The notes: a model not told the origin generated them from the sequence alone. Positions 53,047-64,000 are shown, counted from the first letter of the stretch. The stretch is DNA of 64,000 nt from Methylorubrum populi (GCA_020741775.1 DYYG01000007.1:1-64000); one strand, 5' to 3'. Translations and numbers: made by a program.

Positions 53047-53064
53047 ACCCCGCCTCTCCTCGGA

Positions 53065-53105
53065 CAGCGCATCGCCCTGAAACACAGTTTCAGGGCGATG
53101 CGCTG
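53065..53105. repeat. Long perfect inverted repeat between two convergent genes
   Basis: CAGCGCATCGCCCTGAAA (53065-53082) and TTTCAGGGCGATGCGCTG (53088-53105) form an 18-bp perfect stem with a CACAG loop, without a T tract. It sits 19 bases after the aminotransferase stop and 20 bases before the end of the convergent helicase gene. It may be a shared terminator or a dispersed repeat of the genome. Confidence 0.7.
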
Positions 53106-53124
53106 CTATCCTCCGAGCAGGCCG

Positions 53125-54243
53125 TTACACCACGACCGTGATCGCCCGCGCCGCCCGTGTCAGGCCGGTATAGAGCCAGCGGGCCCGGTGCTCGCGGAAC
53201 GCGTAGGATTCGTCGAACAGGACCACCTTGTCCCATTGCGACCCTTGCGCCTTGTGGACTGTCAGCGCGTAGCCGTAGGTGAATTCGTCGGTCTCGCGCC
53301 GCAGGAATAGCGGGATCTCTTCCTCCGACCCCTCGATCACCTGCCGCAGCACCTTGATGTCGACCGCGCGGCGCCGCACAGCCGGATCGTCCTCCGGCAC
53401 CACGTCGAGGCGGATCGTGTCGGGGCGGGGCGGGGCGCGCAGGGCCTGCACCGTCCAGGTCGAGCCGTTGAGCAGGCCCTTGGTGCGGTCGTTCCTCAGG
53501 CAGACCAGCTTCTCACCGACCGATGGCATCGGGTCGGTGTGGCCGGCCAGTTCCCGCAGGCGGTTGTTGTAGAGGCGGCGGGTGCGGTTGAGGCCCACCA
53601 GCACCTGATCGCAGTCGAGCACCTGCGCCGGGTCGATGTCCCGCCGCCGGATCACTCGGCTCTCGCCGAATTCGCCGAGATCGAGCCGGCCACCCTCGCG
53701 CACGGTCATGGCCATGCGCACGATCGGATCGTCGGCGGCCTGCCGATGCACGTCGGTGAGCATCACATCGGGCTCGGCCTCGGTGAAGAAGCCGCCGCCG
53801 CGCACCGGCGGCAGCTGGGCCGGATCGCCCAGAACCAGCACCGGCTTGTCGAAGGAGAGCAGGTCGTTCCCGAGGTCGGAATCCACCATCGAGCACTCGT
53901 CGATGATGATGAGGTCGGCCTTGGCCGCCGGGCCGGTGCGGTTGAGGGTGAAGGTCGGGCCGCCCTCGTCGCCCTCCTTGGTGCGGTAGATCAGCGAGTG
54001 GATCGTCGCCGCGTCGTGGCAGCCGCGCTGGCGCATGACCGAGGCCGCCTTGCCGGTGAAGGCACCGTAGACCACCGGTCCGTCGACGTCGTCGGCGATG
54101 CGGCGGGCCAGCGTGGTCTTGCCGGTGCCGGCATAGCCGAACAGCCGGAAGACCTGTGACCCGCCCTCCTTGCGCCAGCGGGCGATGGCCTTGAGGGCCG
54201 CGTCCTGCTGCGGAGCGAACTGGGTGGGAAGGGAATCGGCCAT
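53125..54243 (-). CDS. RecD/Dda-like superfamily 1 helicase
   Basis: The 372-residue ATPase has motif I GYAGTGKTT (36-44), the motif II region ADLIIIDECSMVDSDL (about 108-123), GDPAQLPPVRGGGF, and C-terminal TYGYALTVHKAQGSQWDKVV (about 322-341). It corresponds to a short RecD2/T4 Dda-like helicase without RecB or RecC partners. Such short forms act in DNA repair or replication restart, but the role here is unproven. It converges with the aminotransferase. Confidence 0.88.
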   Translation of the reverse strand: MADSLPTQFAPQQDAALKAIARWRKEGGSQVFRLFGYAGTGKTTLARRIADDVDGPVVYGAFTGKAASVMRQRGCHDAATIHSLIYRTKEGDEGGPTFTLNRTGPAAKADLIIIDECSMVDSDLGNDLLSFDKPVLVLGDPAQLPPVRGGGFFTEAEPDVMLTDVHRQAADDPIVRMAMTVREGGRLDLGEFGESRVIRRRDIDPAQVLDCDQVLVGLNRTRRLYNNRLRELAGHTDPMPSVGEKLVCLRNDRTKGLLNGSTWTVQALRAPPRPDTIRLDVVPEDDPAVRRRAVDIKVLRQVIEGSEEEIPLFLRRETDEFTYGYALTVHKAQGSQWDKVVLFDESYAFREHRARWLYTGLTRAARAITVVV

Positions 54244-54257
54244 GGCGTCGCGGGCGG

Positions 54258-55181
54258 TTACGGCCAGCGCACGGTCGGGGGCAGGGAGGACAGGATCGAG
54301 GCGACGTTGCCGCCGGTCTTCAGGCCGAAGATGGTGCCGCGGTCGTAGAGCAGGTTGAACTCGACGTAGCGCCCGCGCCGCACCTGCTGCTCCAGCCGGT
54401 CGGCCTCGGTCCAGGCTTGGGCGAGGTTGCGCCGGACGATCTCGGGATAAGCCTTCAGGAAGGCCTGCCCGACATCGCGGGTGAAGGCGAGATCCGCCTG
54501 CGGCTCACCGGTCCAGTGATAATCGTAGAAGATGCCGCCGATGCCCCGCGGTTCGTTGCGGTGCTTCAGGTGGAAATACTCGTCACACCACGCCTTGTAC
54601 TTCTCGTAATTCGCGGCCGGGGCATGCGCCTCGCAGGCCTCCCGCAGGCAGGCGTGGAAGTGCTGCGTGTCCGGGTCTTCCTGGGTACGCCGCCGGTCGA
54701 GGACGGGCGTCAGATCGGCCCCGCCGCCGAACCACGCCTTCGTCGTCACGACGAAGCGCGTGTTCATGTGCACCGTCGGCACGTTCGGGTTCCAGGGGTG
54801 GACGATCAGCGAGATGCCGGTGGCGAAGAAGCGCGGATCCTCCGCCGCTCCCGGCATCTGCGCCCGGAATTCCGGTGCGAACTCGCCGTGGACGGTGGAG
54901 ATGTGAACGCCCGCCTTCTCGAACACGCGGCCCTTCAGCATCGCCATGACGCCGCCGCCGCCCGGCGCGCCGCTATGGTCGGTGCGCTGCCACGGCGTCT
55001 TGATGAACCGGCCCGCTTCCGTCGGGGCGTCGGAATCGAACGGGCCCTCGGCCTCGTCCTCCAGGGTTTCCAGCGCCGCCACGATCCGGTCGCGGAGAGT
55101 GGCGAACCATGCTCCCGCCTCGCTCTTCAGCGCGGCGAGATCGTCGGGTGAGGGGAGCGAGGAAGCCTGCACGTCAGCCAT
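54258..55181 (-). CDS. hemF: Oxygen-dependent coproporphyrinogen III oxidase
   Basis: HemF decarboxylates coproporphyrinogen III to protoporphyrinogen IX, using O2. The 307-residue length is typical. Conserved segments are [20 protein letters not shown] (about 73-92), [16 protein letters not shown] (about 129-144) and GGADLTPVL, and the [18 protein letters not shown] region holds active-site histidines. It lies 14 bases before the helicase on the same strand. hemD is in the same window but far away. Confidence 0.97.
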   Translation of the reverse strand: MADVQASSLPSPDDLAALKSEAGAWFATLRDRIVAALETLEDEAEGPFDSDAPTEAGRFIKTPWQRTDHSGAPGGGGVMAMLKGRVFEKAGVHISTVHGEFAPEFRAQMPGAAEDPRFFATGISLIVHPWNPNVPTVHMNTRFVVTTKAWFGGGADLTPVLDRRRTQEDPDTQHFHACLREACEAHAPAANYEKYKAWCDEYFHLKHRNEPRGIGGIFYDYHWTGEPQADLAFTRDVGQAFLKAYPEIVRRNLAQAWTEADRLEQQVRRGRYVEFNLLYDRGTIFGLKTGGNVASILSSLPPTVRWP

Positions 55182-55223
55182 GCGAAGGCTTTCCCATTCG
55201 GGGGGCGATCCGTCAATTCGGCG

Positions 55224-57410
55224 TCAGAACTTGTAGGTCAGGCTGCCGAGGATCGTGCGCCTTGTGCCGACGAAGCAGTCGCCGCGGGCGAGGCAGGTCG
55301 AGAGGTACTTCGTGTCGGCGATGTTCGAGACGTTAAGCTGCGCCCGCCAATGGGCGTCCTCCCAGCCGATCAGCGCATCGGCCAGGGTCACCGCCGGCGT
55401 GTTGAAGCTGTTGAGCGAGCCGTCGAAGGATTCGCCGATGTAGCGAACACCGCCGCCGACGAGGAAGCTGCCGGGCACGTCGGAGAGGGTGAAGCGGTGC
55501 GTCACCCAGAGCGAGGCGAGGTGCAGCGGCTGCGTCTCGACCCGTGCCCCGGCATTGTCGCCGGCCGCGTAGCGGGCATCGGTATAGGCGTAGCTGGCGA
55601 TGATGTTGGTGTCGCCGTTGATCGTGGCGATGGCTTCGATGTCGCCGCCCTGAATCTTGACCTTGCCGGTCTGGATCGAGATCGGCAGGCCGCTCGGATC
55701 GGGGGTGAGGCGGTTGCGCTCCACCGTATCGTAGACCGCCGCGTTGACCGCGAACCATGGGGTCGGATTGTACTTGAACCCGCCCTCGATCTGCTCGCCC
55801 TCGATCGGCCGGCAGGCGCCGCCGGCGCAAACATTGGCCCCGAAGATCGGGGTGAACGAGGTCGCGTAGGAGACGTAGGGCGTCAGCCCGTTCTCGAAGG
55901 CGTACATCAGGCCGATACGGCCGGTGGTGGCCTCGCCGGAGGTGCTTTCGCCGCCGCGCGTGGCATTGTTGACCCAATCATGCCGCACGGTGGCGAGCAC
56001 GATCCATTGGCCGAATTTGATCTGATCCTGGAGATAGAGGCCGGTCTGATTTTGCGACAGCGCGGTCGGCGCGCCGAGATCCGGTGGCGTCACGCTGAGA
56101 TAGACCGGTGCGTAGAGGTCGAACGGGCGCGGATCGGTGCCGGAGCCGGTGCGGGTGCTGTCCCATTGCTGGCGGAAATCCACGCCGCCGAGAACCGTAT
56201 GGGAGATCGGACCGGTGTCGAAGCGTCCCTGCAGGTTGGTGTCGGTGGTGATCCGGTCTTTGATGGAGCTGACCCGGTAGGTGAACCGGTCGACCGTCCG
56301 GCGGGCCGGGTCGAGGAACGGCGCGTTCGGCAACTCCGCGCTCGGCGTCAGCGTATAGACGTTGCCGTAGGCCGATTGATACGTGCCGTCGATGTGGCTG
56401 TAGCGCAGGTTCTGCCGCAGAATCAGACTGTCGTCGAAGCGGTGCTCGAACAGGCTGGTGATCGAACTCGTCTCGGTTTCGTAGCGGTTGAAGTTCGGAT
56501 CGCCCGTGAAGCGGTTCAGCGGGATGAAGCCGTTCGGGCCGGCATAGAGCGAGCCCTCGCGCGGCAGGAAGGCATCGGAGGCGCCGAACGCATCCTTCTG
56601 GTGCAGGCCGATCAGTGTCCAGCTCGTGTCGGCGGAGGGCCGCCACGTCACCGATGGGTTGATGACGTAGCGGTCGTTGGCCACGAAATCGGTCTGCGCG
56701 TCGGCGAGCCGGCCGACTCCGACGAAGCGGTAGAGGAACTGCCCGTCCTCGCTCAGGCGGCCGGTCAAGTCCGTGAAGGCTTCCTTCCAGCCGTAATTGC
56801 CGAACCGGATCCCGGCCTCGGTGTAGGGCACATCGAGGGGGCGCTTCGAGACGAGATTGATCAGGCCGCCGACGGGGCTCGACCCGTAGAGAGTCGAGGC
56901 GGGGCCGCGCAGCACCTCGAAGCGCGACAGGGTGTAGGGGTCGGGCCGGGGTTCGTTGAAGACGTCGGGATCCTTCAGGCGCAGGCCGTCGAGGAAGATG
57001 GCGGCATCGGAGCCGCGGATGCGCGGGTAGTCGCCGCGGGTACTCGGTCCGTAGGCTTCCGCTGCGACGCCGGCGGTGTAGCGGAGAGCTTCCTGCACGC
57101 TCGTGGCCGCCTGTTCCCGGACCTGCTGCTCGCCGACGACGCTGATCGATTGCGGTGTCTCGGCGAGCGCGGTGTCGGTCTTGGTGCCGGTGGCGCTGCG
57201 CTTGGCGACATATCCGGGCACGGGGCCGAAGGCGCTCTCGCCTCCCGATCCGCTCAGCCCGGCACCACCCCGGCCGGCGCCCTCGACGCTCAGCGTCTCC
57301 AGCGTCACCGCCTCCTGCGCGCGCGGAGCGCCGGGAAGGCCGAGGCCGGCCGCACTCGCGAGCAGGGTAGCCACACCGTAGTGCAGCCGGTTGCGCACCG
57401 TATACGCCAT
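55224..57410 (-). CDS. TonB-dependent siderophore receptor
   Basis: The 728-residue outer-membrane receptor starts with a signal peptide (about 1-31, cut after PRAQ), a possible TonB box near ETLSV, a plug domain (TPQSISVVGEQQVREQAATS at about 86-105 and RFEVLRGPASTLYGSSPVGG, both typical of ferric-siderophore receptors) and a 22-strand barrel ending in Phe (SLTYKF). The siderophore cannot be inferred. No fecIR-type regulators or transport genes adjoin. It lies 42 bases after hemF's start in reverse order, so the two may be transcribed together. Confidence 0.93.
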   Translation of the reverse strand: MAYTVRNRLHYGVATLLASAAGLGLPGAPRAQEAVTLETLSVEGAGRGGAGLSGSGGESAFGPVPGYVAKRSATGTKTDTALAETPQSISVVGEQQVREQAATSVQEALRYTAGVAAEAYGPSTRGDYPRIRGSDAAIFLDGLRLKDPDVFNEPRPDPYTLSRFEVLRGPASTLYGSSPVGGLINLVSKRPLDVPYTEAGIRFGNYGWKEAFTDLTGRLSEDGQFLYRFVGVGRLADAQTDFVANDRYVINPSVTWRPSADTSWTLIGLHQKDAFGASDAFLPREGSLYAGPNGFIPLNRFTGDPNFNRYETETSSITSLFEHRFDDSLILRQNLRYSHIDGTYQSAYGNVYTLTPSAELPNAPFLDPARRTVDRFTYRVSSIKDRITTDTNLQGRFDTGPISHTVLGGVDFRQQWDSTRTGSGTDPRPFDLYAPVYLSVTPPDLGAPTALSQNQTGLYLQDQIKFGQWIVLATVRHDWVNNATRGGESTSGEATTGRIGLMYAFENGLTPYVSYATSFTPIFGANVCAGGACRPIEGEQIEGGFKYNPTPWFAVNAAVYDTVERNRLTPDPSGLPISIQTGKVKIQGGDIEAIATINGDTNIIASYAYTDARYAAGDNAGARVETQPLHLASLWVTHRFTLSDVPGSFLVGGGVRYIGESFDGSLNSFNTPAVTLADALIGWEDAHWRAQLNVSNIADTKYLSTCLARGDCFVGTRRTILGSLTYKF

Positions 57411-57897
57411 ACGAAATCCGAGATCCGTTCTGTATCTGCTTGGGTCCAGCTAGAACGGCGCGTCGAGCGGTGCAACATAGGTTGCGTTTCTGCAAATAGA
57501 ATAATTTAAAGCTACGAGAGTAATGCTTGTGTTTTGCCGAAGTGTCGGGTGGAATTTGCGGGTGATAATGCCAATTTTGCCTGCGGGTTTTTGCGGGCAG
57601 CGTTTCTTTTTGGCCACGCCGTCAAAAGGTCAGGCAATCCAGTCTGAGGTTGTATTGGTCGGCAGGGTCATCCCTGCCGCAGCGGGGTGCCGTTGGGACG
57701 CGGATCTCGTCACGCGATGTCAGAACCGTTTGAATCCGCTCTCTTGGCAAACCTCACGCTGCCATGCCGAGCCGCCGAGCGGGAGCCTCACCCGCGAAGG
57801 CCCCCGCGACGGTTTGAGCCCGCGAGGTCGTCCGACCGGGATCGGCGATGCGGCGTGCTTCCAGGGCGCGGGGATCCGCCGGAAGCCGTCCCGGGTC
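57411..57897. promoter_or_regulatory. Intergenic region upstream of the siderophore receptor
   Basis: This 487-base gap carries an AT-rich block (57490-57540, including GAATAATTTAAAG) that probably contains the receptor promoter, and a perfect 8-bp hairpin CGGCAGGG-TCAT-CCCTGCCG at 57660-57679. I compared the AT-rich block with Fur and Irr (ICE) consensus sequences and found no convincing match. The rest, 57700-57897, shows nothing. Confidence 0.45.
57660..57679. repeat. 8-bp perfect hairpin
   Basis: CGGCAGGG (57660-57667) pairs with CCCTGCCG (57672-57679) around TCAT. It lies 218 bases past the 3' end of trmL and 250 bases upstream of the siderophore receptor. Role unknown. Confidence 0.4.
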
Positions 57898-58347
57898 TCA
57901 ACCCACCTGCCGGATCGCTTCGCCCAGCATCATCGCGGCGCAGACCGCGACGTTGAGCGAGCGCAGGCCGGGCCGGATCGGCACCACCACGCGGGCATCG
58001 GCGGCGGCATGGACCGGCTCGGGCACGCCCGCCGATTCCCGGCCCATCAGCAGGCAGTCGCCGTCGCGGAAGGCGTGGTCGGTATAGGGCACCGAGCCCT
58101 TGGTGGTGGCGAGAACGAGGCGGATGCCGGCCTCGCGCCGCCACGCCTCGAACGCGTCCCAGGAGCGGTGCCGGGTGATCGCGACATGGTCGAGATAATC
58201 GAGCCCCGAGCGGCGCAGATGCCGGTCCGACACGTCGAATCCCGCCGGCTCGATGATCTCCACCGCCACCCCGAGGCAGGCGGCCATGCGCAGCATCGTC
58301 CCCGTGTTCTGCGGGATATCGGGCTGGTACAGGGCGAGGCGCAGCAT
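57898..58347 (-). CDS. trmL: tRNA (cytidine/uridine-34 2'-O)-methyltransferase
   Basis: TrmL methylates the ribose of the wobble base in certain tRNA-Leu species. The 149-residue SPOUT protein begins MLRLALYQPDIPQNTGTMLR, has MGRESAGVPEPV (the SAM-binding knot, about 101-112) and ends with PIRPGLRSLNVAVCAAMM. It is of the length expected for the minimal family member. A tRNA-Leu(CAA), a likely substrate type, is in this window. Confidence 0.95.
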   Translation of the reverse strand: MLRLALYQPDIPQNTGTMLRMAACLGVAVEIIEPAGFDVSDRHLRRSGLDYLDHVAITRHRSWDAFEAWRREAGIRLVLATTKGSVPYTDHAFRDGDCLLMGRESAGVPEPVHAAADARVVVPIRPGLRSLNVAVCAAMMLGEAIRQVG

Positions 58348-58472
58348 CGCGGACAGAACTCGGGCGGTGTGGCAAGGCGGGGCAGGGTCTTGCCTGCGGC
58401 ATGGGCGCGGGCTTGGCCCGGCGTCAAGAAGGCTTACCTCAAGCGCTCATCATCCATTCGGTTATCACAACC

Positions 58473-60329
<1,857 letters not shown>

Positions 60330-60345
60330 CACTGGGACGGAGATC

Positions 60346-61785
60346 GTGACGTTTTCACCGAGCCTCGCGGCGGAGGGCCTCGGGCGGCCGCCGGCCTCGC
60401 CCTGGCGCGATGAGCTGCGCGCGACGCTGAAGCTCTCGGCCCCGCTCGTCCTCATCAACCTCGCCCAGCACGGGCTGGTGGCGTCGAATGCGGTGCTGCT
60501 CGGCCGGCTCGGGGCCGAGCCCATCGCCGCCGGGGCCCTCGCCACCAGCCTCTACCTGCTGCTGTTCATCGGCGGCATCGGTCTCACCTCGTCGGTGGCG
60601 CCCCTCGTCGCCGAGGCCATCGGCCGGGCCGCGGGCCAGCAGGAGGAGGGCGAGGTCCGCCGCACCGTCCGGGCGGGTTTATGGGTCGGCTTCCTCGTGA
60701 CCATGGCGCTGATGCCGGTGCTCTGGTTCACCGAGGCGCTGCTCGGCCTGCTCCACCAGGATCCGGCCGTGGCCCGCGATGCCGGCGCCTATATGCGGGT
60801 GCTGCAATGGTGGATGGTCCCGGCCCTCGCCTTCATGGTGCTGAAGGGTGCGCTGGCCGCGCTTCAGCGCCCGGGGCCGCCGCTGGCGGTGAGCCTGACG
60901 GCGCTACCCCTCAACCTCGCCCTCGGCGCCTTCCTCGCCTTCGGACCGCCGGATCTCGGCATCGTCGGCGTCGCGCTCGGCACCGTCGTCACCGAGTTCC
61001 TGGCGCTCGGCGCGCTGGTGGGAGCGATCCGGCTCGACCGCCATCTCCATCGCCACCGGATGTTCGCCCGCCTGTGGCAGCTCGATACCGCGCGGCTTGC
61101 CCGCGTGGTGCGGGTCGGCCTGCCGATGGGCGTGGCCGGCATCGCCGAGGCCGGGCTGTTCGAGGCGGCGACCGTGGCGATGGGCACCTTCGGCACGGTG
61201 CCGCTCGCTGCCCACGCGATCACGCTCCAGATCGCCGCGACCTGCTTCATGGTCCCCAACGGCATCGGGCAGGCGGCGACGGTGCGGGTCGGCCGCGCTT
61301 TCGGCGCCGCCGATCAAGCGGGTCTGCGCCGGGCCGGGGCCGTCGCGCTCTGGCTCGGCTTCGGCTTCATGGTGGCCTGCGCGCTGGTCCAGACCCTCGC
61401 CCCGCACGCCCTGATCGGCCTCTTCCTCGACGCGGAGGCGCCCGGCGCCACCGACGTCTTCCCCGTCGCCGCCGGGTTCCTGATCTTCTCGGCGCTGTTC
61501 GCGATCTCGGACGGGGTGCAGTCGGTGGCGCTCGGCGCCCTGCGCGGCCTGCAGGACACAAGGGTGCCGATGGTGATCGCGCTCCTCGGCTATTGGGGCA
61601 TCGGCGTCCCGCTCGGCGCCGTCCTCGCCTGGGGCGCCGGCATGGGCGGGCGCGGCATCTGGGCCGGGTTCTGCGCCGGGCTGCTCGCCGTCTCGGTGTC
61701 CCTGGTCCTGCGCTGGCGGCGGCTGAGCGCCGCTCCGCCACGCGTCGCAAGCGCGCAGGCGGAGGCCGGGCGGAACCGGGCCTGA
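60346..61785 (+). CDS. MATE-family efflux transporter
   Basis: The 479-residue protein has about twelve membrane helices in two similar halves, including LKLSAPLVLINLAQHGLVAS and VGLPMGVAGIAEAGLFEAAT, which face each other in the MATE fold. It exports cationic compounds in exchange for H+ or Na+. The start is GTG 60346 with GGAG seven bases upstream. Sixteen bases separate it from the ABC exporter gene, so both are likely one operon. Confidence 0.93.
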   Translation: MTFSPSLAAEGLGRPPASPWRDELRATLKLSAPLVLINLAQHGLVASNAVLLGRLGAEPIAAGALATSLYLLLFIGGIGLTSSVAPLVAEAIGRAAGQQEEGEVRRTVRAGLWVGFLVTMALMPVLWFTEALLGLLHQDPAVARDAGAYMRVLQWWMVPALAFMVLKGALAALQRPGPPLAVSLTALPLNLALGAFLAFGPPDLGIVGVALGTVVTEFLALGALVGAIRLDRHLHRHRMFARLWQLDTARLARVVRVGLPMGVAGIAEAGLFEAATVAMGTFGTVPLAAHAITLQIAATCFMVPNGIGQAATVRVGRAFGAADQAGLRRAGAVALWLGFGFMVACALVQTLAPHALIGLFLDAEAPGATDVFPVAAGFLIFSALFAISDGVQSVALGALRGLQDTRVPMVIALLGYWGIGVPLGAVLAWGAGMGGRGIWAGFCAGLLAVSVSLVLRWRRLSAAPPRVASAQAEAGRNRA

Positions 61786-61827
61786 GCGTTTCGCTTTCGT
61801 CCCCGAAACATCGGGAGACGCTCGGCC

Positions 61828-62184
61828 ATGGCTGAACGACAGGACAAGGACGATCACGAGGCGGTTTGGAAGGACTTCAAGGAGGCGGTGAACATGACCG
61901 CCTCGGCCCTTGAGAAATTCCTCGAAACGGATGAAAGCCAATCGGTCGGGCAGAAGAAGGACGGCGGCGAGGCCACCGGCCATAAGCAGGGCCGTCGCAT
62001 CGTCGAGATCCTTCATAAGAAGAAGGGTGATCTCACCGACGACGATTACGCCGACATGAAGAAGGCCGTCGGATACATTCACCGTCACCTCAAGCAGGGC
62101 GGTCCGGACGACAAATCCAAGCTCAAGGAATCGCCCTGGCGGTTATCCCTGATGAATTGGGGCCACGATCCGTTGAAGGATTGA
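61828..62184 (+). CDS. DUF3140 family protein
   Basis: The 118-residue protein matches DUF3140: VNMTASALEKFLETDESQSV (about 22-41), RRIVEIL, and the C-terminal SPWRLSLMNWGHDPLK. Members are small, charged and sometimes described as DNA-binding, without experimental support that I know of. It lies 42 bases after the MATE gene on the same strand. Lys- and Asp-rich segments surround the core. Confidence 0.85.
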   Translation: MAERQDKDDHEAVWKDFKEAVNMTASALEKFLETDESQSVGQKKDGGEATGHKQGRRIVEILHKKKGDLTDDDYADMKKAVGYIHRHLKQGGPDDKSKLKESPWRLSLMNWGHDPLKD

Positions 62185-62275
62185 GGCCGCGCCTGCCATT
62201 CACGCGGGGCCATCTTCTCGATCGAGGGGCCAAAAATTCTCGCGGGCACCCAATCCGCGAGCAAGTTATCCGCTT

Positions 62276-62301
62276 AAGATTGAAAAGTAACAATCAATCT
62301 T
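62276..62301. repeat. Short inverted repeat in an AT-rich block
   Basis: AAGATTGA (62276-62283) and TCAATCTT (62294-62301) flank a 10-base spacer. The block is AT-rich and lies 146 bases before the porin start, so it could be an operator or a terminator for the DUF3140 transcript. Confidence 0.4.
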
Positions 62302-62446
62302 CTTTCGCGGCCTGCAAATCTAGGGGAGTAGAGGATCGGCCGGGCTGTGGCATAGCCGCATCGCCTCGTAACAAAGGCCGGACGATCTCTCCCCGATCTC
62401 TGGCCCAGAGCTTGGTCGGGAACGGCCACGCTGTTACGCCCCCCGG

Positions 62447-63964
62447 ATGCTGATCCCGGTTCGACCTTCATCCGCCGCACCCGACTTTTTCTCGACAACG
62501 ACGCCCCGGAGACCTGAGACAGGCTCCTCCGCGTGCCGCAGGCATCGCCCGCTCCGCTCGCGCCTGACGCCCAGGCTCCGGGCGGCGCTGCTGGCGACCC
62601 TGCTCCTCCCCGCCGGTGAGGTCGCGGCGGCACCGGAAGCGGAGGTCTCGGAGAGGGACGAGCGGTCGAGATCGGCGCGGACGGCCCGGACGCGCGGCAA
62701 CGGCCATGGCAATGGAGGCGCTCCGCCCGCTCCCCGGCGCTCGTCGAGCCAGGCGCAAACCGGCGAATCCGGTGCCCGGCCGCCGCAGACCGCCCCTCAG
62801 ACCGGCGTCAGCGTCGGCGAGCGGGGCATCTCGCTGGTCTCTGAGGATCGCTCGATCAAGCTGCGCCTGACCGGGCGCATCCATCTCGACGCCAACAGCT
62901 TTCGCTCGACCCGGCCCTTTACCACCACCGGGGAGGGCTTCCTGATCCGCCGGGGCTGGTACGAGACCTATCTCAACTATCTCGACACCTGGGAGGCGGG
63001 CCTCCAGATCGACACCTCGAACCTGCTTCAGCCGGTCTTCGACGCGGTGGTGGCCTATCGCGGCTTCAAGCCGTTCATCATCACCGCGGGCAACCTGCGC
63101 GAGCCGTTCAGCCTGCAGCAGATGTCCAACATCAACCAGGACACCTTCATCGAGCGCGCCGCCGTGGATGCCCTGGCGCCGGCCCGCAGCGTCGGCGTGA
63201 CGGTGGGGGCGAATGGCGAGCGCTGGACGGCGGTGGTCGGCGGCTTTCTCGGCAACATCAATCGCGGCGTCGAGATGGGCGGGCAGGCGGTGACCGCGCG
63301 GGCGACCTACGCGCCGTATCTGGAGAAGACGGACCTCGTCCATCTCGGCATTGCCGGAAGCTACCGCAGCTTCGACGGCAACGATCGGCCGACCACGCTG
63401 AACTCCCTCAACGCCACCGACGCCGTCGGCGCCGCTTTCATCACCACGCGGGCGATTTCAGGAGCGAGCAGCCTCGCCCGGCTCGGCCTGGAGGCGGCGG
63501 TGCAGCTCGGGCCGGTCCGGGTGCAGGGCGAGTATATCCGCAACGAGGTCGAGCGAGACCTGCTGCCGCTCGGTGCCGCCGACCGGCGCAGCCGCCGCTT
63601 CGACGGCGCCTATGTCGAGGCGGCGATTCCCCTGAACGGCCCGCCGCGCGTCTACCGCATCCAGCCGAATTACGGCACCCATTTCGGCATCTTCGGCGAC
63701 ATGACCCTGCCCGACGACAAGCGCGTCAGCCGGGGCGGGCTCGGCGTGTTCGAGCTGGCGGGCCGGATCGGCTATCTCGACCTCAGGGACGCGCCGACTG
63801 GCGGCGGCTTCGAGCGAAGCTGGACCGTCGATCTGTCCTGGCGCCCCGAGCCCAACGTCAAGATCAAGCTCGACCACAGCCGCTACGAGGTCCGCCGTCC
63901 GGTCTCGAATGGCGGCGACGTGGACATTGCCCTGACCGAGATGCGCTTGCAGTACTATTGGTAA
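62447..63964 (+). CDS. OprO/OprP-like outer-membrane porin
   Basis: The protein has up to 505 residues. A signal-peptide-like stretch sits at about residues 38-62 (LTPRLRAALLATLLLPAGEV), so the true start may be internal; MLIPVRPSS at 62447 is the upstream ATG. An Arg/Ser/Gly-rich linker (63-130) precedes the beta-barrel, with RLTGRIHLDANSF, FLIRRGWYETYLNYLDTWEA and AGNLREPFSLQQMSNINQDT segments typical of the phosphate-selective porin O/P family. It ends in LQYYW, an aromatic C-terminus as in porins. The transported ion is not determinable. Confidence 0.85.
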   Translation: MLIPVRPSSAAPDFFSTTTPRRPETGSSACRRHRPLRSRLTPRLRAALLATLLLPAGEVAAAPEAEVSERDERSRSARTARTRGNGHGNGGAPPAPRRSSSQAQTGESGARPPQTAPQTGVSVGERGISLVSEDRSIKLRLTGRIHLDANSFRSTRPFTTTGEGFLIRRGWYETYLNYLDTWEAGLQIDTSNLLQPVFDAVVAYRGFKPFIITAGNLREPFSLQQMSNINQDTFIERAAVDALAPARSVGVTVGANGERWTAVVGGFLGNINRGVEMGGQAVTARATYAPYLEKTDLVHLGIAGSYRSFDGNDRPTTLNSLNATDAVGAAFITTRAISGASSLARLGLEAAVQLGPVRVQGEYIRNEVERDLLPLGAADRRSRRFDGAYVEAAIPLNGPPRVYRIQPNYGTHFGIFGDMTLPDDKRVSRGGLGVFELAGRIGYLDLRDAPTGGGFERSWTVDLSWRPEPNVKIKLDHSRYEVRRPVSNGGDVDIALTEMRLQYYW

Positions 63965-64000
63965 GCCGCCTCACGCGGCCTTGCGCCGCTCCGGGTAGAG

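Noticed and set aside
55350..57509. A 719-codon plus-strand open frame
   Set aside because: It is antisense to the siderophore receptor gene, which has clear signal, plug and barrel features.
57411..57540. A possible Fur or Irr operator upstream of the siderophore receptor
   Set aside because: The AT-rich block has no run close to the Fur box or the Irr ICE consensus; only weak TTCT/AGAA half-sites are seen.

Overview
This window is a high-GC, densely coded chromosomal segment of an alphaproteobacterium of the order Hyphomicrobiales (Rhizobiales). Protein families and gene order (hemD-mic60-hemY, tsaD/gpsA/EVE, a rhizobial-type flagellar operon with flaF-flbT-DUF1217 and an FtcR/Rem-type regulator, DUF1491, DUF2336) fit a Methylobacterium/Methylorubrum-like organism. 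The genus is an inference from gene content and was not checked by a search.

Layout. 1-0.9 kb: the 5' end of an IS630-type transposase runs off the left edge, followed by a gene-poor stretch with a possible 36-residue peptide and strong hairpins, then tRNA-Ser(GGA). 1-5.7 kb (minus): hemD, an alphaproteobacterial Mic60/mitofilin-like protein and a HemY-type TPR protein; hemC is not present. 5.8-10.2 kb: tsaD, a soluble double-PAS chemoreceptor, gpsA and an EVE-domain protein. 10.3-13.4 kb: an acyltransferase-3 membrane protein, a stand-alone ParB-like protein, dsbB and a YqaA/DedA protein. 13.6-19.6 kb: a queuosine-precursor transporter (TTG start), tRNA-Leu(CAA), a class I amidotransferase next to an ethanolamine-type permease, a GT21/HpnI-like glycosyltransferase, a histone-deacetylase-like amidohydrolase and TrmO. 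19.7-28.8 kb: AMP nucleosidase, a transmembrane chemoreceptor, a class A penicillin-binding protein with a degenerate nuclease-like tail, an MFS carrier with a coupled 40-residue membrane peptide, and cydB with a DUF2474 microprotein but no cydA. 29-33.4 kb: a membrane PAS histidine kinase, a peptidoglycan-binding protein, DUF1491 and DUF2336.

33.6-51.4 kb is the flagellar region. A long minus-strand series reads: membrane protein, DUF1217, flgF, fliI, flgE, flgK, flgL, flaF, flbT, flgD, fliQ, flhA, fliR, FliJ-like, FlgJ/CheL-like, FlgN-like, FliL-like. To its right lie a PilZ protein, a flagellin gene with a structured leader and a strong terminator, and the FtcR-like regulator. Three intergenic regions here carry CtrA-like motifs (TTAA-N7-TTAAC, one exact and two with one mismatch), upstream of the operon, the flagellin and the regulator. 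This suggests that cell-cycle control enters the flagellar cascade at three levels, and it is the most interesting system-level signal in the window.

51.8-64 kb holds an aspartate-type aminotransferase, a RecD/Dda-like helicase, hemF, a TonB-dependent siderophore receptor, trmL, an ABC exporter next to a MATE exporter, a DUF3140 protein and an OprO/OprP-like porin. Nothing indicates a prophage or CRISPR array. The only mobile-element trace is the partial IS630 gene at the left edge.
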